A stretch of DNA of 37,666 bases, from IMG/VR virus record IMGVR_UViG_3300027335_000007, positions 1-37,666 of that record; one strand, given 5' to 3'. Shown in pieces: positions 9,473 to 17,808 of this stretch; the first letter of the stretch is position 1, and every line of letters begins with the position of its first letter. The DNA is from a virus. The position numbers were made by a program, and so were the translations under genes. The notes beneath the pieces are model-generated. The model was not told the origin of the DNA. It worked only from the letters and a program-made list of their open reading frames with translations, and searched no databases.

Positions 9473-10141
9473 TTACCATCTTCTTCTTGCTACTTTGGTT
9501 GTATGTAATGATAAATCTCTATCACCTTCTGCACCTAAATTCTCAATATCCTTATCGTTCTCTACAATCCTATTTTGTCTTAAATCTTCTCTTTTAGGTT
9601 TCAGCTTTGGTGATGGCTTTACCATTTCAGATACTCTTTCATCTTCTTTCTGATTATCACTTTTAGTAGCATATTTGCCATGTGGACAGTAAGATGCAAA
9701 CTTCTTATTATGTTTTGACTCGTCCATTTCCACTACATCAAAACAATATGGTGTTAGCTTTTTTCTTACATCTCTTAATGCCTGTGATATCAATAAATAT
9801 CCTTTTCTCTTTTTGATCTCATCATCTTTAATATCCAGCCATATTGATTGCAAATCTCTTAATACTTGTGCTTGACCTTCTAATATATCAAGATACTTTA
9901 AATCTTTATCTAGTGAGATCGCCTCTTCAAAGAATGCCTCAATCGTTAAGAAATGTTTTCTAATACAATCAGGACACCTCTTGCGAACATTATTTAAATG
10001 ATCTTCCAATAAACAAGATTGCTTACAAATCTCTCTCATATTAAATAAAGGATTCATAATAGGCAATAAACCTAAATCACTTTCACTTGCTCTTTTTATT
10101 CTTGTCTTTAAAGAACTTAAACGAAATGATAAATCAAACAT
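9473..10141 (-). CDS. Unrecognised protein with Cys/His cluster, head cluster
   Basis: I prefer the ATG at 10141 (222 residues): AAGGA lies 7 bases before it but only 1 base before the alternative ATG at 10147. The N-terminal third holds cysteines in ICKQSCLLEDHL and RKRCPDCIRKHFL, which could form a zinc site; the middle is helical (EEAISLDKDLKYLDILEGQ). The C-terminal part is charged and ends THTTKVARRRW-like (LHTTKVARRRW). It lies between portal and the 1178-residue gene, so a structural or assembly role is plausible. I do not recognise the family. A 12-bp hairpin covers its ribosome binding site. Confidence 0.6.
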   Translation of the reverse strand: MFDLSFRLSSLKTRIKRASESDLGLLPIMNPLFNMREICKQSCLLEDHLNNVRKRCPDCIRKHFLTIEAFFEEAISLDKDLKYLDILEGQAQVLRDLQSIWLDIKDDEIKKRKGYLLISQALRDVRKKLTPYCFDVVEMDESKHNKKFASYCPHGKYATKSDNQKEDERVSEMVKPSPKLKPKREDLRQNRIVENDKDIENLGAEGDRDLSLHTTKVARRRW

Positions 10142-10145
10142 ATAC

Positions 10146-10184
10146 ATATCCTTTTTTTTAGATTTTTTATATAAAAAAGGATAT
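10146..10184 (-). promoter_or_regulatory. Hairpin masking the ribosome binding site of the 222-residue gene
   Basis: Perfect 12-bp inverted repeat (arms 10146-10157 and 10173-10184, 15-base loop). On the minus-strand transcript the 3' arm is AAAAAAGGATAT, which contains the Shine-Dalgarno sequence of the gene starting at 10141. The portal stop codon lies 15 bases before the 5' arm, so terminating ribosomes could help open it. Structure is seen; regulation is inferred. Confidence 0.55.
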
Positions 10185-10198
10185 TCATTTAATAGTTA

Positions 10199-11926
10199 TT
10201 AAAAACGACCACCTTCACCTTCAGGCTTTGGCTTACTATATTTCAATCCTATGTTTTTTGCTATCAATTCTATCGCATCACTATTCTCTGCTAACATTCT
10301 ACCTGCCTCACCATATATACCTCTCAACACTTCATTAAATGTACTGTCATTAAATGTTAAAGCATCTCTCTTTAGCTTTGCCTTTGTGGTTTCACTGTCA
10401 ATATTCAATAACTCTAAAATCACATCTATATCTAATGATCCCTTTTGATACAGATTAAACAAAGCATCAAAGGTGTCTTGATTATCTCTTAATCCTAATC
10501 TTGTAAATGATAAAGACGGATGAACCACCACTTCTTCACCATCATCATCTACTTCTATAAATCCCATTCTTTCACACATAGGTTTAAGCATATTTTCTTC
10601 TACCATTTCCTGTAGAATTTCTCTCATTAACATATATCTAGTGTTAATGACTTCCAAATGAATACGATCACCACTATATGCACCTTCACCACTTAATAAA
10701 CTTTCTGTTACACCTAAACCTGCATATAGCTGTCTATCTGTCATATCGTATTCAGATGACAGGTCTAACAAGCGACTATCTGCACCCATTTCTTCCCAAT
10801 TCACTTGGAAATTTGAAATAATAGAATAATCAGGATCTTGTAATGCTAAATCTACTTGATCTCTTAATGCCTCTACATCCATTGCATCCATATCCTCTGC
10901 ATATACTAAACGAATAGGTGTTAAGTGTCTTGATGCAATACTTGTCTGTGCTTGTCTTAATTTATCTCTAAACACTAAAATTCTTAAACATCTTTCTAAT
11001 ACACTATGTCCACGAGGTTCATATTGTGATTTCTTTCTTGCCATATAAAACACAAAGCTACCTAGATTTGGATCTGTATTTAATGGTATATTCCTACCTT
11101 CTTTAATTGCATCTACTACATCAGGTGGCATTGATCTAGCTATTCTTAATGCTTCAGGATCATCCATACCTGCTCTCTCTACTACATCTTTTGTCTTGCT
11201 ATCAGGTATTAATTGAATCATCTTTTGATCTGTAAATGGAAAACTCTCCATATGTACTTGTTCAGGTGGCAAAATACGAATAGCTGTCCATCCCTTATAA
11301 TTCTTTTTCATCCACTCATATGCCCTCTCATTACTATCTTCATATTCTTCCCAAAGTTCTTCAATCTGATCTGCTGTACCTTCCCTTAAAGAAATCTTTT
11401 TTTTATGTGTAACTTCTTTAGGCATATCTGGATTGTTATCTTCACAGAATACAAACACTTCACCAAGTAAATTATATTCATGCACAATTTCAATAAGTCT
11501 GTGTAGTAAACCTACTTTCTTTGCCCATTTCTCACAAAAGGATAATGCTTTTCTAGCTAACTCACTGTCTTTAGCTTTTGGCATACCTAATCTAATTTTA
11601 GATAAAGGTAATTCGGTATGTAAATCAATCGCTTGACCAACAAATGGATCTGTACGATAAAAGAATCTAAAGTAGTTTCTCTGTTCATCTTGAGATTGTG
11701 GTAATTCCAAAAAGTCTGTTGAAAGTTCAGGTGAGTAAAAATTACCACCACCACCTAATTGAGTACCACCTGTTGTCATCGCAACCTTTACTCTTGATTT
11801 CATCTCATTAGGTGTTAGCTTTTTTGCAGGCTGTGTCTTTACCTTTTCTCTTGGTCTTACTTTACTGACTACTTTTACATCATCATCTTCAATCGTTGGT
11901 GTCTGTTGGTTTGATTGCTTTGCCAT
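10199..11926 (-). CDS. Portal protein
   Basis: 575 residues from the ATG at 11926, preceded at 6 bases by AGGAAGG; another ATG at 11932 abuts that site. Features typical of phage portals are visible: a disordered charged N-terminus, RNYFRFFYRTDPFVGQAIDLHTELPLS-like entry region (about 83-110), EYNLLGEVFVFCE, a central RILPPEQVHMESFP segment, SQYEPRGHSVLERCLRILVFRD (stem-like helices) and GVTESLLSGEGAYSGDRIHLEVINTR, a strong portal signature. It forms the dodecameric ring at one head vertex through which DNA is packaged. Its place just downstream of the terminase, separated by a small gene and a foreign cassette, agrees with this. Confidence 0.85.
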   Translation of the reverse strand: MAKQSNQQTPTIEDDDVKVVSKVRPREKVKTQPAKKLTPNEMKSRVKVAMTTGGTQLGGGGNFYSPELSTDFLELPQSQDEQRNYFRFFYRTDPFVGQAIDLHTELPLSKIRLGMPKAKDSELARKALSFCEKWAKKVGLLHRLIEIVHEYNLLGEVFVFCEDNNPDMPKEVTHKKKISLREGTADQIEELWEEYEDSNERAYEWMKKNYKGWTAIRILPPEQVHMESFPFTDQKMIQLIPDSKTKDVVERAGMDDPEALRIARSMPPDVVDAIKEGRNIPLNTDPNLGSFVFYMARKKSQYEPRGHSVLERCLRILVFRDKLRQAQTSIASRHLTPIRLVYAEDMDAMDVEALRDQVDLALQDPDYSIISNFQVNWEEMGADSRLLDLSSEYDMTDRQLYAGLGVTESLLSGEGAYSGDRIHLEVINTRYMLMREILQEMVEENMLKPMCERMGFIEVDDDGEEVVVHPSLSFTRLGLRDNQDTFDALFNLYQKGSLDIDVILELLNIDSETTKAKLKRDALTFNDSTFNEVLRGIYGEAGRMLAENSDAIELIAKNIGLKYSKPKPEGEGGRF

Positions 11927-12149
11927 TTTCATCCTTCCTTTGCTTTATTAAATATTTAATCACTGTTTTTAATAACTTAACATGGTCAGGATGTCCTTCA
12001 TAAAACTGCTTCCATGTTCCACCTTTTTCATTATACAATAAAGCAATCTCTTCTATTAAATCTAAATCCTCTTTTTCATCACCATAGGATATTTCTAATA
12101 TTCTTGAAATCACTCTTTGGTATGCCATTCCTAAATGCTTTGGTTTCAT
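11889..12149 (-). CDS. Small protein between terminase and portal
   Basis: 86 residues, mostly helical and charged (VISRILEISYGDEKEDLDLIEEIALLYNEKG, then HVKLLKTVIKYLIKQRKDENG). Its 3' end overlaps the portal start by 38 bases, so the two are probably translationally coupled. An AAAGG site lies about 12 bases upstream of the ATG at 12149. The size and position would allow a small terminase subunit or a packaging accessory, but no DNA-binding motif is evident, and I leave the function open. Confidence 0.6.
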   Translation of the reverse strand: MKPKHLGMAYQRVISRILEISYGDEKEDLDLIEEIALLYNEKGGTWKQFYEGHPDHVKLLKTVIKYLIKQRKDENGKAIKPTDTND

Positions 12150-12202
12150 AATTCATTTAACCTTTCTTGTTTATTACACATCATAATTAAAAGGATTATC
12201 AA

Positions 12203-12478
12203 ATGTTTAATGAAAACCACCAATACTATTCCCTTTGTATGTTCTTTCTCGAAGATTATCTTGAACTAGGTAAACCATATATTTTCTGTTCAGATAAAGA
12301 TACTCTTACTGCTGAATGGTTTGAACTTCAAATCAAACTACAAATCAATTTACTTAATTTAGATAGTGAATTGTATATCAAAAATCTACTTGACCATCGT
12401 ACTAATTTATATAACTATGGTAGGAGATACCTTTTAAAAAAACATATACAAAGCACAGGACTTAAACCACATGGCTAA
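12203..12478 (+). CDS. Small protein paired with a Panacea-domain gene, possible toxin
   Basis: 91 residues, AAAGGA 7 bases before the ATG. It is helical with many aromatic residues (EDYLELGKPYIFCSDKDTLT, then WFELQIKLQINLLNLDSELY) and a basic end (YGRRYLLKKHIQ). No known family is recognised. The stop codon lies inside the start of the Panacea gene (8-base overlap), so the two are surely co-translated. Since Panacea proteins act as antitoxins in several characterised two-gene systems, the first gene is a candidate toxin. It could equally be a small accessory protein. It lies on the opposite strand to the head genes on both sides. Confidence 0.6.
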   Translation: MFNENHQYYSLCMFFLEDYLELGKPYIFCSDKDTLTAEWFELQIKLQINLLNLDSELYIKNLLDHRTNLYNYGRRYLLKKHIQSTGLKPHG

Positions 12479-12872
12479 CCTTATTGATGTTGCGAAATAC
12501 ATTCTTGATACCTATAAAAGTACAACAGGCATAAAACTACATAAACTACTTTATTACTGCCAGCTAAACCACTATATGAAACATAATGGATTGCTTATGG
12601 ATGATGCAGATTTTGTTCTTAAAGATAATGGCATCATTTGTAATACTCTTTACACTCATATCACTCAACTTGTATCAGGCAATGCGAACAGACTTACAAA
12701 TGATGAAGTCTTGTCTATTAATAATACTTTAAATAGATATGGCAAATACACAATCCACGAATTGACTGCTCTTAATAAAAAAGAAATCCCTGTTGGTACT
12801 CTTATTTCTTTTCCTGCTATTCTTGATCTATATCTCTCATCATCTACTGCGACCAATCATACCACGAATTGA
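12471..12872 (+). CDS. Panacea-domain (SocA-like, DUF4065) protein
   Basis: 133 residues. Residues 5-60 match the Panacea core: DVAKYILDTYKSTTGIKLHK followed by LLYYCQLNHYMKHNGLLMDD, then FVLKDNGIICNTLY where the family usually has A-W-x-x-GPV-x-x-VY. Residues 75-105 (LTNDEVLSINNTLNRYGKYT then IHELTALNKKE) match the second half of the domain. Family members include the proteolytic adaptor SocA and antitoxins of diverse toxins. The gene overlaps its upstream partner by 8 bases and overlaps the terminase 3' end by 33 bases tail-to-tail, so its last 11 residues come from sequence antisense to the terminase. The usual PW near the end is replaced by PV. Confidence 0.8.
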   Translation: MANLIDVAKYILDTYKSTTGIKLHKLLYYCQLNHYMKHNGLLMDDADFVLKDNGIICNTLYTHITQLVSGNANRLTNDEVLSINNTLNRYGKYTIHELTALNKKEIPVGTLISFPAILDLYLSSSTATNHTTN

Positions 12873-14681
12873 ATGTTTAGGTAATTTTGGTGCTATACGA
12901 TTTACTGCACTTCCTTCAGGCACTGCTCTGCCAAATACTAATCCTCTACCTAATGGTGATGATCTTGTTGAGCCACCACTAGACATAGATAAAAATTTAC
13001 CTTTACCTACATTTTGACTTGCTACCCAAAACATTCTCACTATCGCATCACTCATATCGTCATGCTTGCCTTCTGTTTGTGGTGCTTCTACTGTTATTAA
13101 ATTCTTACTATGTACTGTCTGTTGCAATTCTAACATTTCTTGAATATATGGTTCATGTCCATCTACATCACAATTCTTTTTATTATATAACACCAATCTC
13201 TTATCCCACATCATATCTTTAAAGTTTTGAAACATTTGACTTGTTAATTGCTTTGTCATTTGTTGTGTCTTTAATTGTGTTATCCCTCGCTTATTTAATG
13301 CTTGCTCAAATGGAATACCTGCCCATTGGTCAAATATCCCTTCTGTAATATAAAATTTCTTTGTGTAGTCTAAAACCCAATCTGCTACATCATCAAATTC
13401 TAATCTTTCTTTATCTGCATATTTACCTACACCTGCTTTAATCATATCTACTTTATCTAAAACTAACTTATCACCATCTAAATGTCCTATTGCTACTGCA
13501 CTACCATCACCTACCAAAGCAACATCTATTCCCATGAAATATGGTTTTCTTGCTACACCTCTTTCTACAGGTCTATGCTTTTCATCTACACAAGCTAATA
13601 AGTCTTTACTATCTTCTATCCAACCACGAGTTCTATCTGTAAATTCACCACCATATTCTGTAAAGAATACAGCTGGATTTTTTAAATAATGCTTTTCAAA
13701 TTCTGTTGCAGGTACTGTTGGATTTACTTCCCATGTTGGTGCTTGCACACATAACATATTTTCTGATGCTTTGCCACCTTGCATACCAATTTGAAATAAC
13801 TTATAAAACAAACCTTGTTTACCTAATGGTGATGAAATAGATATTACACGACCTTCTACGGGCCCAATAGGTATTCTACGATCTGTTGGATCTTTTGGTG
13901 AATAAGCTGATGTAGATGGTACAACTGCATTATATACTTCTTCTGCACCACTTTGACCTGTTTCGGTAAAGTGAGCGATCTCATCCATAATAACACAAAT
14001 ATTACCAGCACCACGAAGACCTTTAGCAACACAACTTCTAAATGTTACTTTTAAGGTAGCTTTGGCACTTGGATCTTCTATATACCTACCATATCTTTCT
14101 ACATCTTTAGGTGTTTGAAATCTAGCATAGGATTGTGTATTGTTTGCAGTGTAGGGTCCAAAGAAGGCACAATTGCGAAAGTGTCCAGAAACCTCGTTAT
14201 ATAGCAAACCTGCCTGATCTTTATCAGTAGCTACTGAAATGATCTGAATGTTATTACTTGCAGGCAATCCATAATACTCTTGTGGATCTTGTTTTCTAAT
14301 AAGTTTATATGTTTCATAGGCGGCGATACAAGCAGAGATAGTTGTCTTACCCGATCTACGACCAATGGACAAAACCATTTCTCTTCTTTCTTTGCCCGGT
14401 ATAACTTGACCAATATTACATCTACCTTCATCAAAGAGTAATTGTAGATATTCTTTTTCTGTAACATCTCTAAAATGTTGCCTTCGCCAATCAGAGATTT
14501 TAAATCTTTTCACATCATCTAGTTCAAGACCATAGTGTGCTTTAAGAATAACCTTTTGCACAGGGAATAAAGTCATACCTAGTCCCCAAGGTGCTTCAAC
14601 AAAGTCAATAATATTTGCATCTTCTTTGGATTGAACACCTGCTTTGGCACTAGCTGAAATTGCAATCGTGGATAAAGCCAT
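12840..14681 (-). CDS. terL: Terminase large subunit (packaging ATPase and nuclease)
   Basis: 613 residues. Walker A is GRRSGKTT (107-114) and Walker B with the catalytic Glu is VIMDE (230-234). SISSP (281-285) is the coupling motif. The nuclease domain starts at FMGIDVALVGDGSAV, with D386 as first metal ligand, continues with FDQWAG (D451) and ends with KHDDMSDAIVRMFW (D541/D542 and D545), all the expected acidic residues. It drives ATP-dependent DNA translocation into the prohead through the portal and cuts the concatemer. The ATG at 14681 follows AAAGGAGG closely. It diverges from the metallopeptidase array, with 76 bases between the two starts. Confidence 0.95.
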   Translation of the reverse strand: MALSTIAISASAKAGVQSKEDANIIDFVEAPWGLGMTLFPVQKVILKAHYGLELDDVKRFKISDWRRQHFRDVTEKEYLQLLFDEGRCNIGQVIPGKERREMVLSIGRRSGKTTISACIAAYETYKLIRKQDPQEYYGLPASNNIQIISVATDKDQAGLLYNEVSGHFRNCAFFGPYTANNTQSYARFQTPKDVERYGRYIEDPSAKATLKVTFRSCVAKGLRGAGNICVIMDEIAHFTETGQSGAEEVYNAVVPSTSAYSPKDPTDRRIPIGPVEGRVISISSPLGKQGLFYKLFQIGMQGGKASENMLCVQAPTWEVNPTVPATEFEKHYLKNPAVFFTEYGGEFTDRTRGWIEDSKDLLACVDEKHRPVERGVARKPYFMGIDVALVGDGSAVAIGHLDGDKLVLDKVDMIKAGVGKYADKERLEFDDVADWVLDYTKKFYITEGIFDQWAGIPFEQALNKRGITQLKTQQMTKQLTSQMFQNFKDMMWDKRLVLYNKKNCDVDGHEPYIQEMLELQQTVHSKNLITVEAPQTEGKHDDMSDAIVRMFWVASQNVGKGKFLSMSSGGSTRSSPLGRGLVFGRAVPEGSAVNRIAPKLPKHSIRGMIGRSR

Positions 14682-14757
14682 AAATGAAACCTCCTTTATT
14701 TTATTTATCTATAATACCTATATAGATAAAACATTTAGAACAGGATTACATATAAAA

Positions 14758-16005
14758 ATGGCAATGACACAAAAACAATATGATGAAACCATCAAAGACC
14801 ATTTTCTAAAAAAAATAGCTTTTGTTAAAGGCTATGTTACTAAAGATTGGACAGGTAATGGTGCATCTTATCCTTATGTTATTAAAAATAAATATGGATA
14901 TTGGTATCAAAGACCTGTTCAGATACCAGCGAATGATTATGGATTCCCATCCGAAATTACGATTGGTGGTTTGATACTACAATTAATAGAAGATCACCAA
15001 TCGGATTTGAAACTTTTAAATCCTCTTCCTAAGTATAAGTCTATGGAATATACAACTATTGGTTTTATTAATTTTATTATCAATAAAGATAGGAATAAAT
15101 TAAGATTAATTCCTAAAAACAAAGACAGCAATGCCTATGAAATATATCTTAGAAATATAAGTCCAAGGGCACACTCTGATTATGAAGATATTGTAAAAGA
15201 TTTGGAAAATATAAAAACCTTAGTTTCTCAAATTAAACTTATTCTTACTTCTATAGATAGCAGTGAAGTAAGTGAAGATAGTGAAAGTGCTATTATTAAA
15301 TTAGCAAATGTTTCTCTACATATCATGTCAAATATGACTTTAAGCCAAACGATCGAATTTAAAAAAGCCTTATCTACAGCTATTGAAAAACTAAAAAACA
15401 CACCTTTTAAAAAAGTTTTTTCTAATTCAGTAATCCTTGTTGGCACAGAAGACCAATCTGACTCTCCTCGTGGAAATGCTATTGCTCGTTATCGGGAATT
15501 AGCAGATCAAATTTTTTATTTTTTAAAATCGGATGGCAGTACTTATTCTAATAAAGAAATTTACATTACTTTGATTCATGAATACGGACATAGATTTCAT
15601 GCTCATTTTATGAAGAATGGTTATAATAATCCTAAAATCAAGAAATTATATTTAGAATCACAAGAAGGAACTAAAACTTGTTATCTTAAAAACCTACCAA
15701 AAATAGGTGATCCTCTTTCCGATTTAAGAGAAGATTGGTATTCTGTTAGAATGGCATCCAATGAATATTATTTAAAAAAGATAGTTGGTGATAACTACAT
15801 CTATGAGAATGAGCGAGGTAGGATTATAGTAGTTCCAAAGAAAGACATTCTTAAAAGAATCACCTGTCCTTCTCAATATGGGGCAAAAAATGAAAGGGAG
15901 TTTTTTGCTGAGATGTTTACTCTTATTGTTTTAGGTTTAGTAAAACCTAATCAAAAAGTACTAGCAGATAAGTTTATGAAAATCATAGAACAAGATTCTA
16001 TTTAA
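14758..16005 (+). CDS. Array zincin-like metallopeptidase, member A
   Basis: First of nine paralogues. I chose the ATG at 14758 (415 residues); the frame runs back to a TTG inside the terminase gene, which is unlikely to be used. The N-terminal 200 residues are unlike the other members (KGYVTKDWTGNGASYPYVIK). The shared core begins about 200 (EFKKALSTAIEKLKNTPFKK). It contains HEYGH at 274-278, KIGDPLSDLREDWY about 315-328, CPSQYGAKNE 370-379 and EFFAE at 381-385. The pairing of HExxH with EFFAE resembles the zinc site of anthrax lethal-factor-like zincins, where the third ligand is a Glu in such a helix; here the spacing is about 107 residues. No signal peptide or membrane segment is seen. 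Substrate unknown. Confidence 0.72.
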   Translation: MAMTQKQYDETIKDHFLKKIAFVKGYVTKDWTGNGASYPYVIKNKYGYWYQRPVQIPANDYGFPSEITIGGLILQLIEDHQSDLKLLNPLPKYKSMEYTTIGFINFIINKDRNKLRLIPKNKDSNAYEIYLRNISPRAHSDYEDIVKDLENIKTLVSQIKLILTSIDSSEVSEDSESAIIKLANVSLHIMSNMTLSQTIEFKKALSTAIEKLKNTPFKKVFSNSVILVGTEDQSDSPRGNAIARYRELADQIFYFLKSDGSTYSNKEIYITLIHEYGHRFHAHFMKNGYNNPKIKKLYLESQEGTKTCYLKNLPKIGDPLSDLREDWYSVRMASNEYYLKKIVGDNYIYENERGRIIVVPKKDILKRITCPSQYGAKNEREFFAEMFTLIVLGLVKPNQKVLADKFMKIIEQDSI

Positions 16006-16016
16006 ATATTCCTTTT

Positions 16017-16085
16017 ATTGCGAATAAGTTTATGGAAGGTCTTGCTGAGTATGCTGGTGAAAAAATAGGCAGTCAATTTCTTTAA
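16017..16085 (+). pseudogene. Remnant 3' end of a lost array paralogue (copy 1)
   Basis: This stretch encodes IANKFMEGLAEYAGEKIGSQ, then FL and a stop. It matches the family's C-terminal IADKF(M) helix but has no start or body. It agrees with the remnant at 19773-19841 in 67 of 69 bases. Relative to that copy, 36 bases are missing between two ATT triplets just ahead of it. Confidence 0.7.
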
Positions 16086-16132
16086 AGATTATCACTATCG
16101 TTCAAAGTGAATTGTCTTAAAACAGGTGTATT

Positions 16133-16148
16133 TAATATCTTATTTATA
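16133..16148 (+). promoter_or_regulatory. Repeated upstream motif, candidate promoter of member B
   Basis: The 16 bases TAATATCTTATTTATA are identical at 17753-17768 ahead of member C. In both places TTAAATTAAAC follows after about 10-13 bases and the start codon about 40-45 bases after the motif. The similar word TATATCTTAT precedes members F and G. A phage-specific promoter is the simplest reading. Confidence 0.4.
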
Positions 16149-16192
16149 AACTTTGTTTAAATTAAACCACATTTAAACAAAGGTATTAAAAA

Positions 16193-17755
16193 ATGAAATT
16201 TTTAAAAAAAGCATATTCCGATGCAGAAGCACAGGTTATTGTTCAAGAATCAGAAACCTTACTAAATGACTTAACTAATACCTTATCCCTAGTGAAAACA
16301 TTAGGATCAAGTGCATTATTTAATCCGATGAGTCCACTACGAGTAAAAATGAAATTATTACTAAAGCAGGTAGTTTCTCATCTTCCTCTTCAAATGTTAA
16401 CTATACTTATGGAAAAAAAAGAAATTCCTAGTAGTAAAGAAAGAGTGGCTTTAGGAAAAATTAAGACTCTTTTATCAAAGAAATCCTACAGCACAGATGA
16501 TTTTAGTATGTTCCAATCTGTTTTTACAGAGATGATTACATGGTGGAAAACTTGGAAAGATATCGATATGTCTGCTGAAGAAGGTGAAGATTTTTTTAAA
16601 GTTAAAGATATTAGAGTTCGTGTAACATCTAAAATCACACCTGCTCTTATGGTGGAATGTAAAGAAATTATTGAAAAAGCAGTGGAATTTATAAATAAAA
16701 GCAATTTACCTAGATTTAAAGAAATGCTTAAGAACCTACAAATTTTTATCGTAGGTGGCAAAAAATCAAGCACCATTGCTTATTATAATCGTATTGATGA
16801 TTTTGTTTATTTACAACATCAATATATCAAATCTGAAGGAATTGAAGATAGTGTTCATAGTGTCATTCATGAACTTGGACACCGATATCTAAATAAAATT
16901 GCAACAGACAGTCAAAAAACAGAATGGAAATCATTTTATAAAGATATCCAATCAAAACAATGGAGTTCTGATTCTGCAAAGTTTTATCCTCAAGTTGGCG
17001 ACAGTCTTTCAAAAGATTTCAAAGTTAATACAAAACATAAATATCCTTTAGATGTTGTTAAAGAAGTAAGATTTGAACCCATGTTTGGTGAAACTGTCCT
17101 TGTTCTTGAAAGTGGTGGCATGGTTTCAAGAGCAGGATTTAGAAAAACACTTGGTTTCCCAACTACATACTCAAGCGATTCACAAGATGAATTTTTCTGT
17201 GAAACTTTAGCTTTAATCCACATGAAAAAATTAAAACCTCTTTATGCAGATGTTAAAGCGAAATTCTTAGAGATTTGGCAAGGTGGTACTTCTGATGATG
17301 ATATTGTTGTTTATACACCACCTACAAAAACACCTGAAGTAAAGACAACACCTAAAGTTGTTGTTGTTCCACCTACACCTGTCACTTACACTGAACCTAC
17401 ACCACCTAAAACTAGAAAACCTAGAACACCTAAAGCACCTGTACCTACACCTACACCTGTACCTACACCTGTACCTACACCTAAAGTACCTGTTGCTCCT
17501 GTGTTCACACCATCTGCACCTGTTGTTCAACAACCATCACCAACAGGATCAAAATTTAATCCATATGCAGATATACCTACCTATTTAAGTAGATTTGAGA
17601 AAACATTAGCTAAAATCAAAATGACTAAAGATAGTTCTACTGAATGGGAAACTAAGTTTATGGCAAATATGATCAAGATGCTTAAACAAAATATACCATA
17701 CACACCTAAACAACTTTTATGGATTGAAAAGACACTTCAAAAGTACTCTATCTAA
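16193..17755 (+). CDS. Array metallopeptidase, divergent member B with Pro-rich linker and C-terminal domain
   Basis: 520 residues, AAAGG 9 bases before the ATG. The zinc motif is HELGH (226-230) and the presumed third-ligand helix reads EFFCE (333-337), with Cys for the usual Ala. The core segment FINKSNLPRFKEMLKNLQIF corresponds to the family's IK-x-SP-x-x-x-F motif, but GDPLSNLR is reduced to GDSLSKDF and CPSQYGA is absent, so it is the most diverged member. Residues about 375-455 are a Pro/Thr/Val linker (PTPVPTPVPTPKVP). Residues about 455-520 (EWETKFMANMIKMLKQNIPY then TPKQLLWIEKTLQKYSI) form a small domain that also ends the 177-residue protein at 33114. No membrane segment is seen. 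Confidence 0.7.
   Translation: MKFLKKAYSDAEAQVIVQESETLLNDLTNTLSLVKTLGSSALFNPMSPLRVKMKLLLKQVVSHLPLQMLTILMEKKEIPSSKERVALGKIKTLLSKKSYSTDDFSMFQSVFTEMITWWKTWKDIDMSAEEGEDFFKVKDIRVRVTSKITPALMVECKEIIEKAVEFINKSNLPRFKEMLKNLQIFIVGGKKSSTIAYYNRIDDFVYLQHQYIKSEGIEDSVHSVIHELGHRYLNKIATDSQKTEWKSFYKDIQSKQWSSDSAKFYPQVGDSLSKDFKVNTKHKYPLDVVKEVRFEPMFGETVLVLESGGMVSRAGFRKTLGFPTTYSSDSQDEFFCETLALIHMKKLKPLYADVKAKFLEIWQGGTSDDDIVVYTPPTKTPEVKTTPKVVVVPPTPVTYTEPTPPKTRKPRTPKAPVPTPTPVPTPVPTPKVPVAPVFTPSAPVVQQPSPTGSKFNPYADIPTYLSRFEKTLAKIKMTKDSSTEWETKFMANMIKMLKQNIPYTPKQLLWIEKTLQKYSI
17441..17482 (+). repeat. 12-base coding repeat in the Pro-rich linker of member B
   Basis: The unit GTACCTACACCT occurs three times (17441, 17459, 17471), encoding Val-Pro-Thr-Pro. 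Such short in-frame repeats readily change copy number and so linker length. Confidence 0.8.
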
Positions 17756-17768
17756 TATCTTATTTATA
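17753..17768 (+). promoter_or_regulatory. Repeated upstream motif, candidate promoter of member C
   Basis: Identical 16 bases to those at 16133-16148. The first three bases are the stop codon of member B, so the motif is shared between the end of one gene and the leader of the next. Confidence 0.4.
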
Positions 17769-17808
17769 TACATCTCTTAAATTAAACATTTGAAAAGAGA
17801 GATGTACC

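Noticed and set aside
14644-14757. Upstream extension of array member A to a TTG inside the terminase gene
   Set aside because: No ribosome site near the TTG, the added residues are antisense to the terminase start, and an ATG at 14758 fits the leader.
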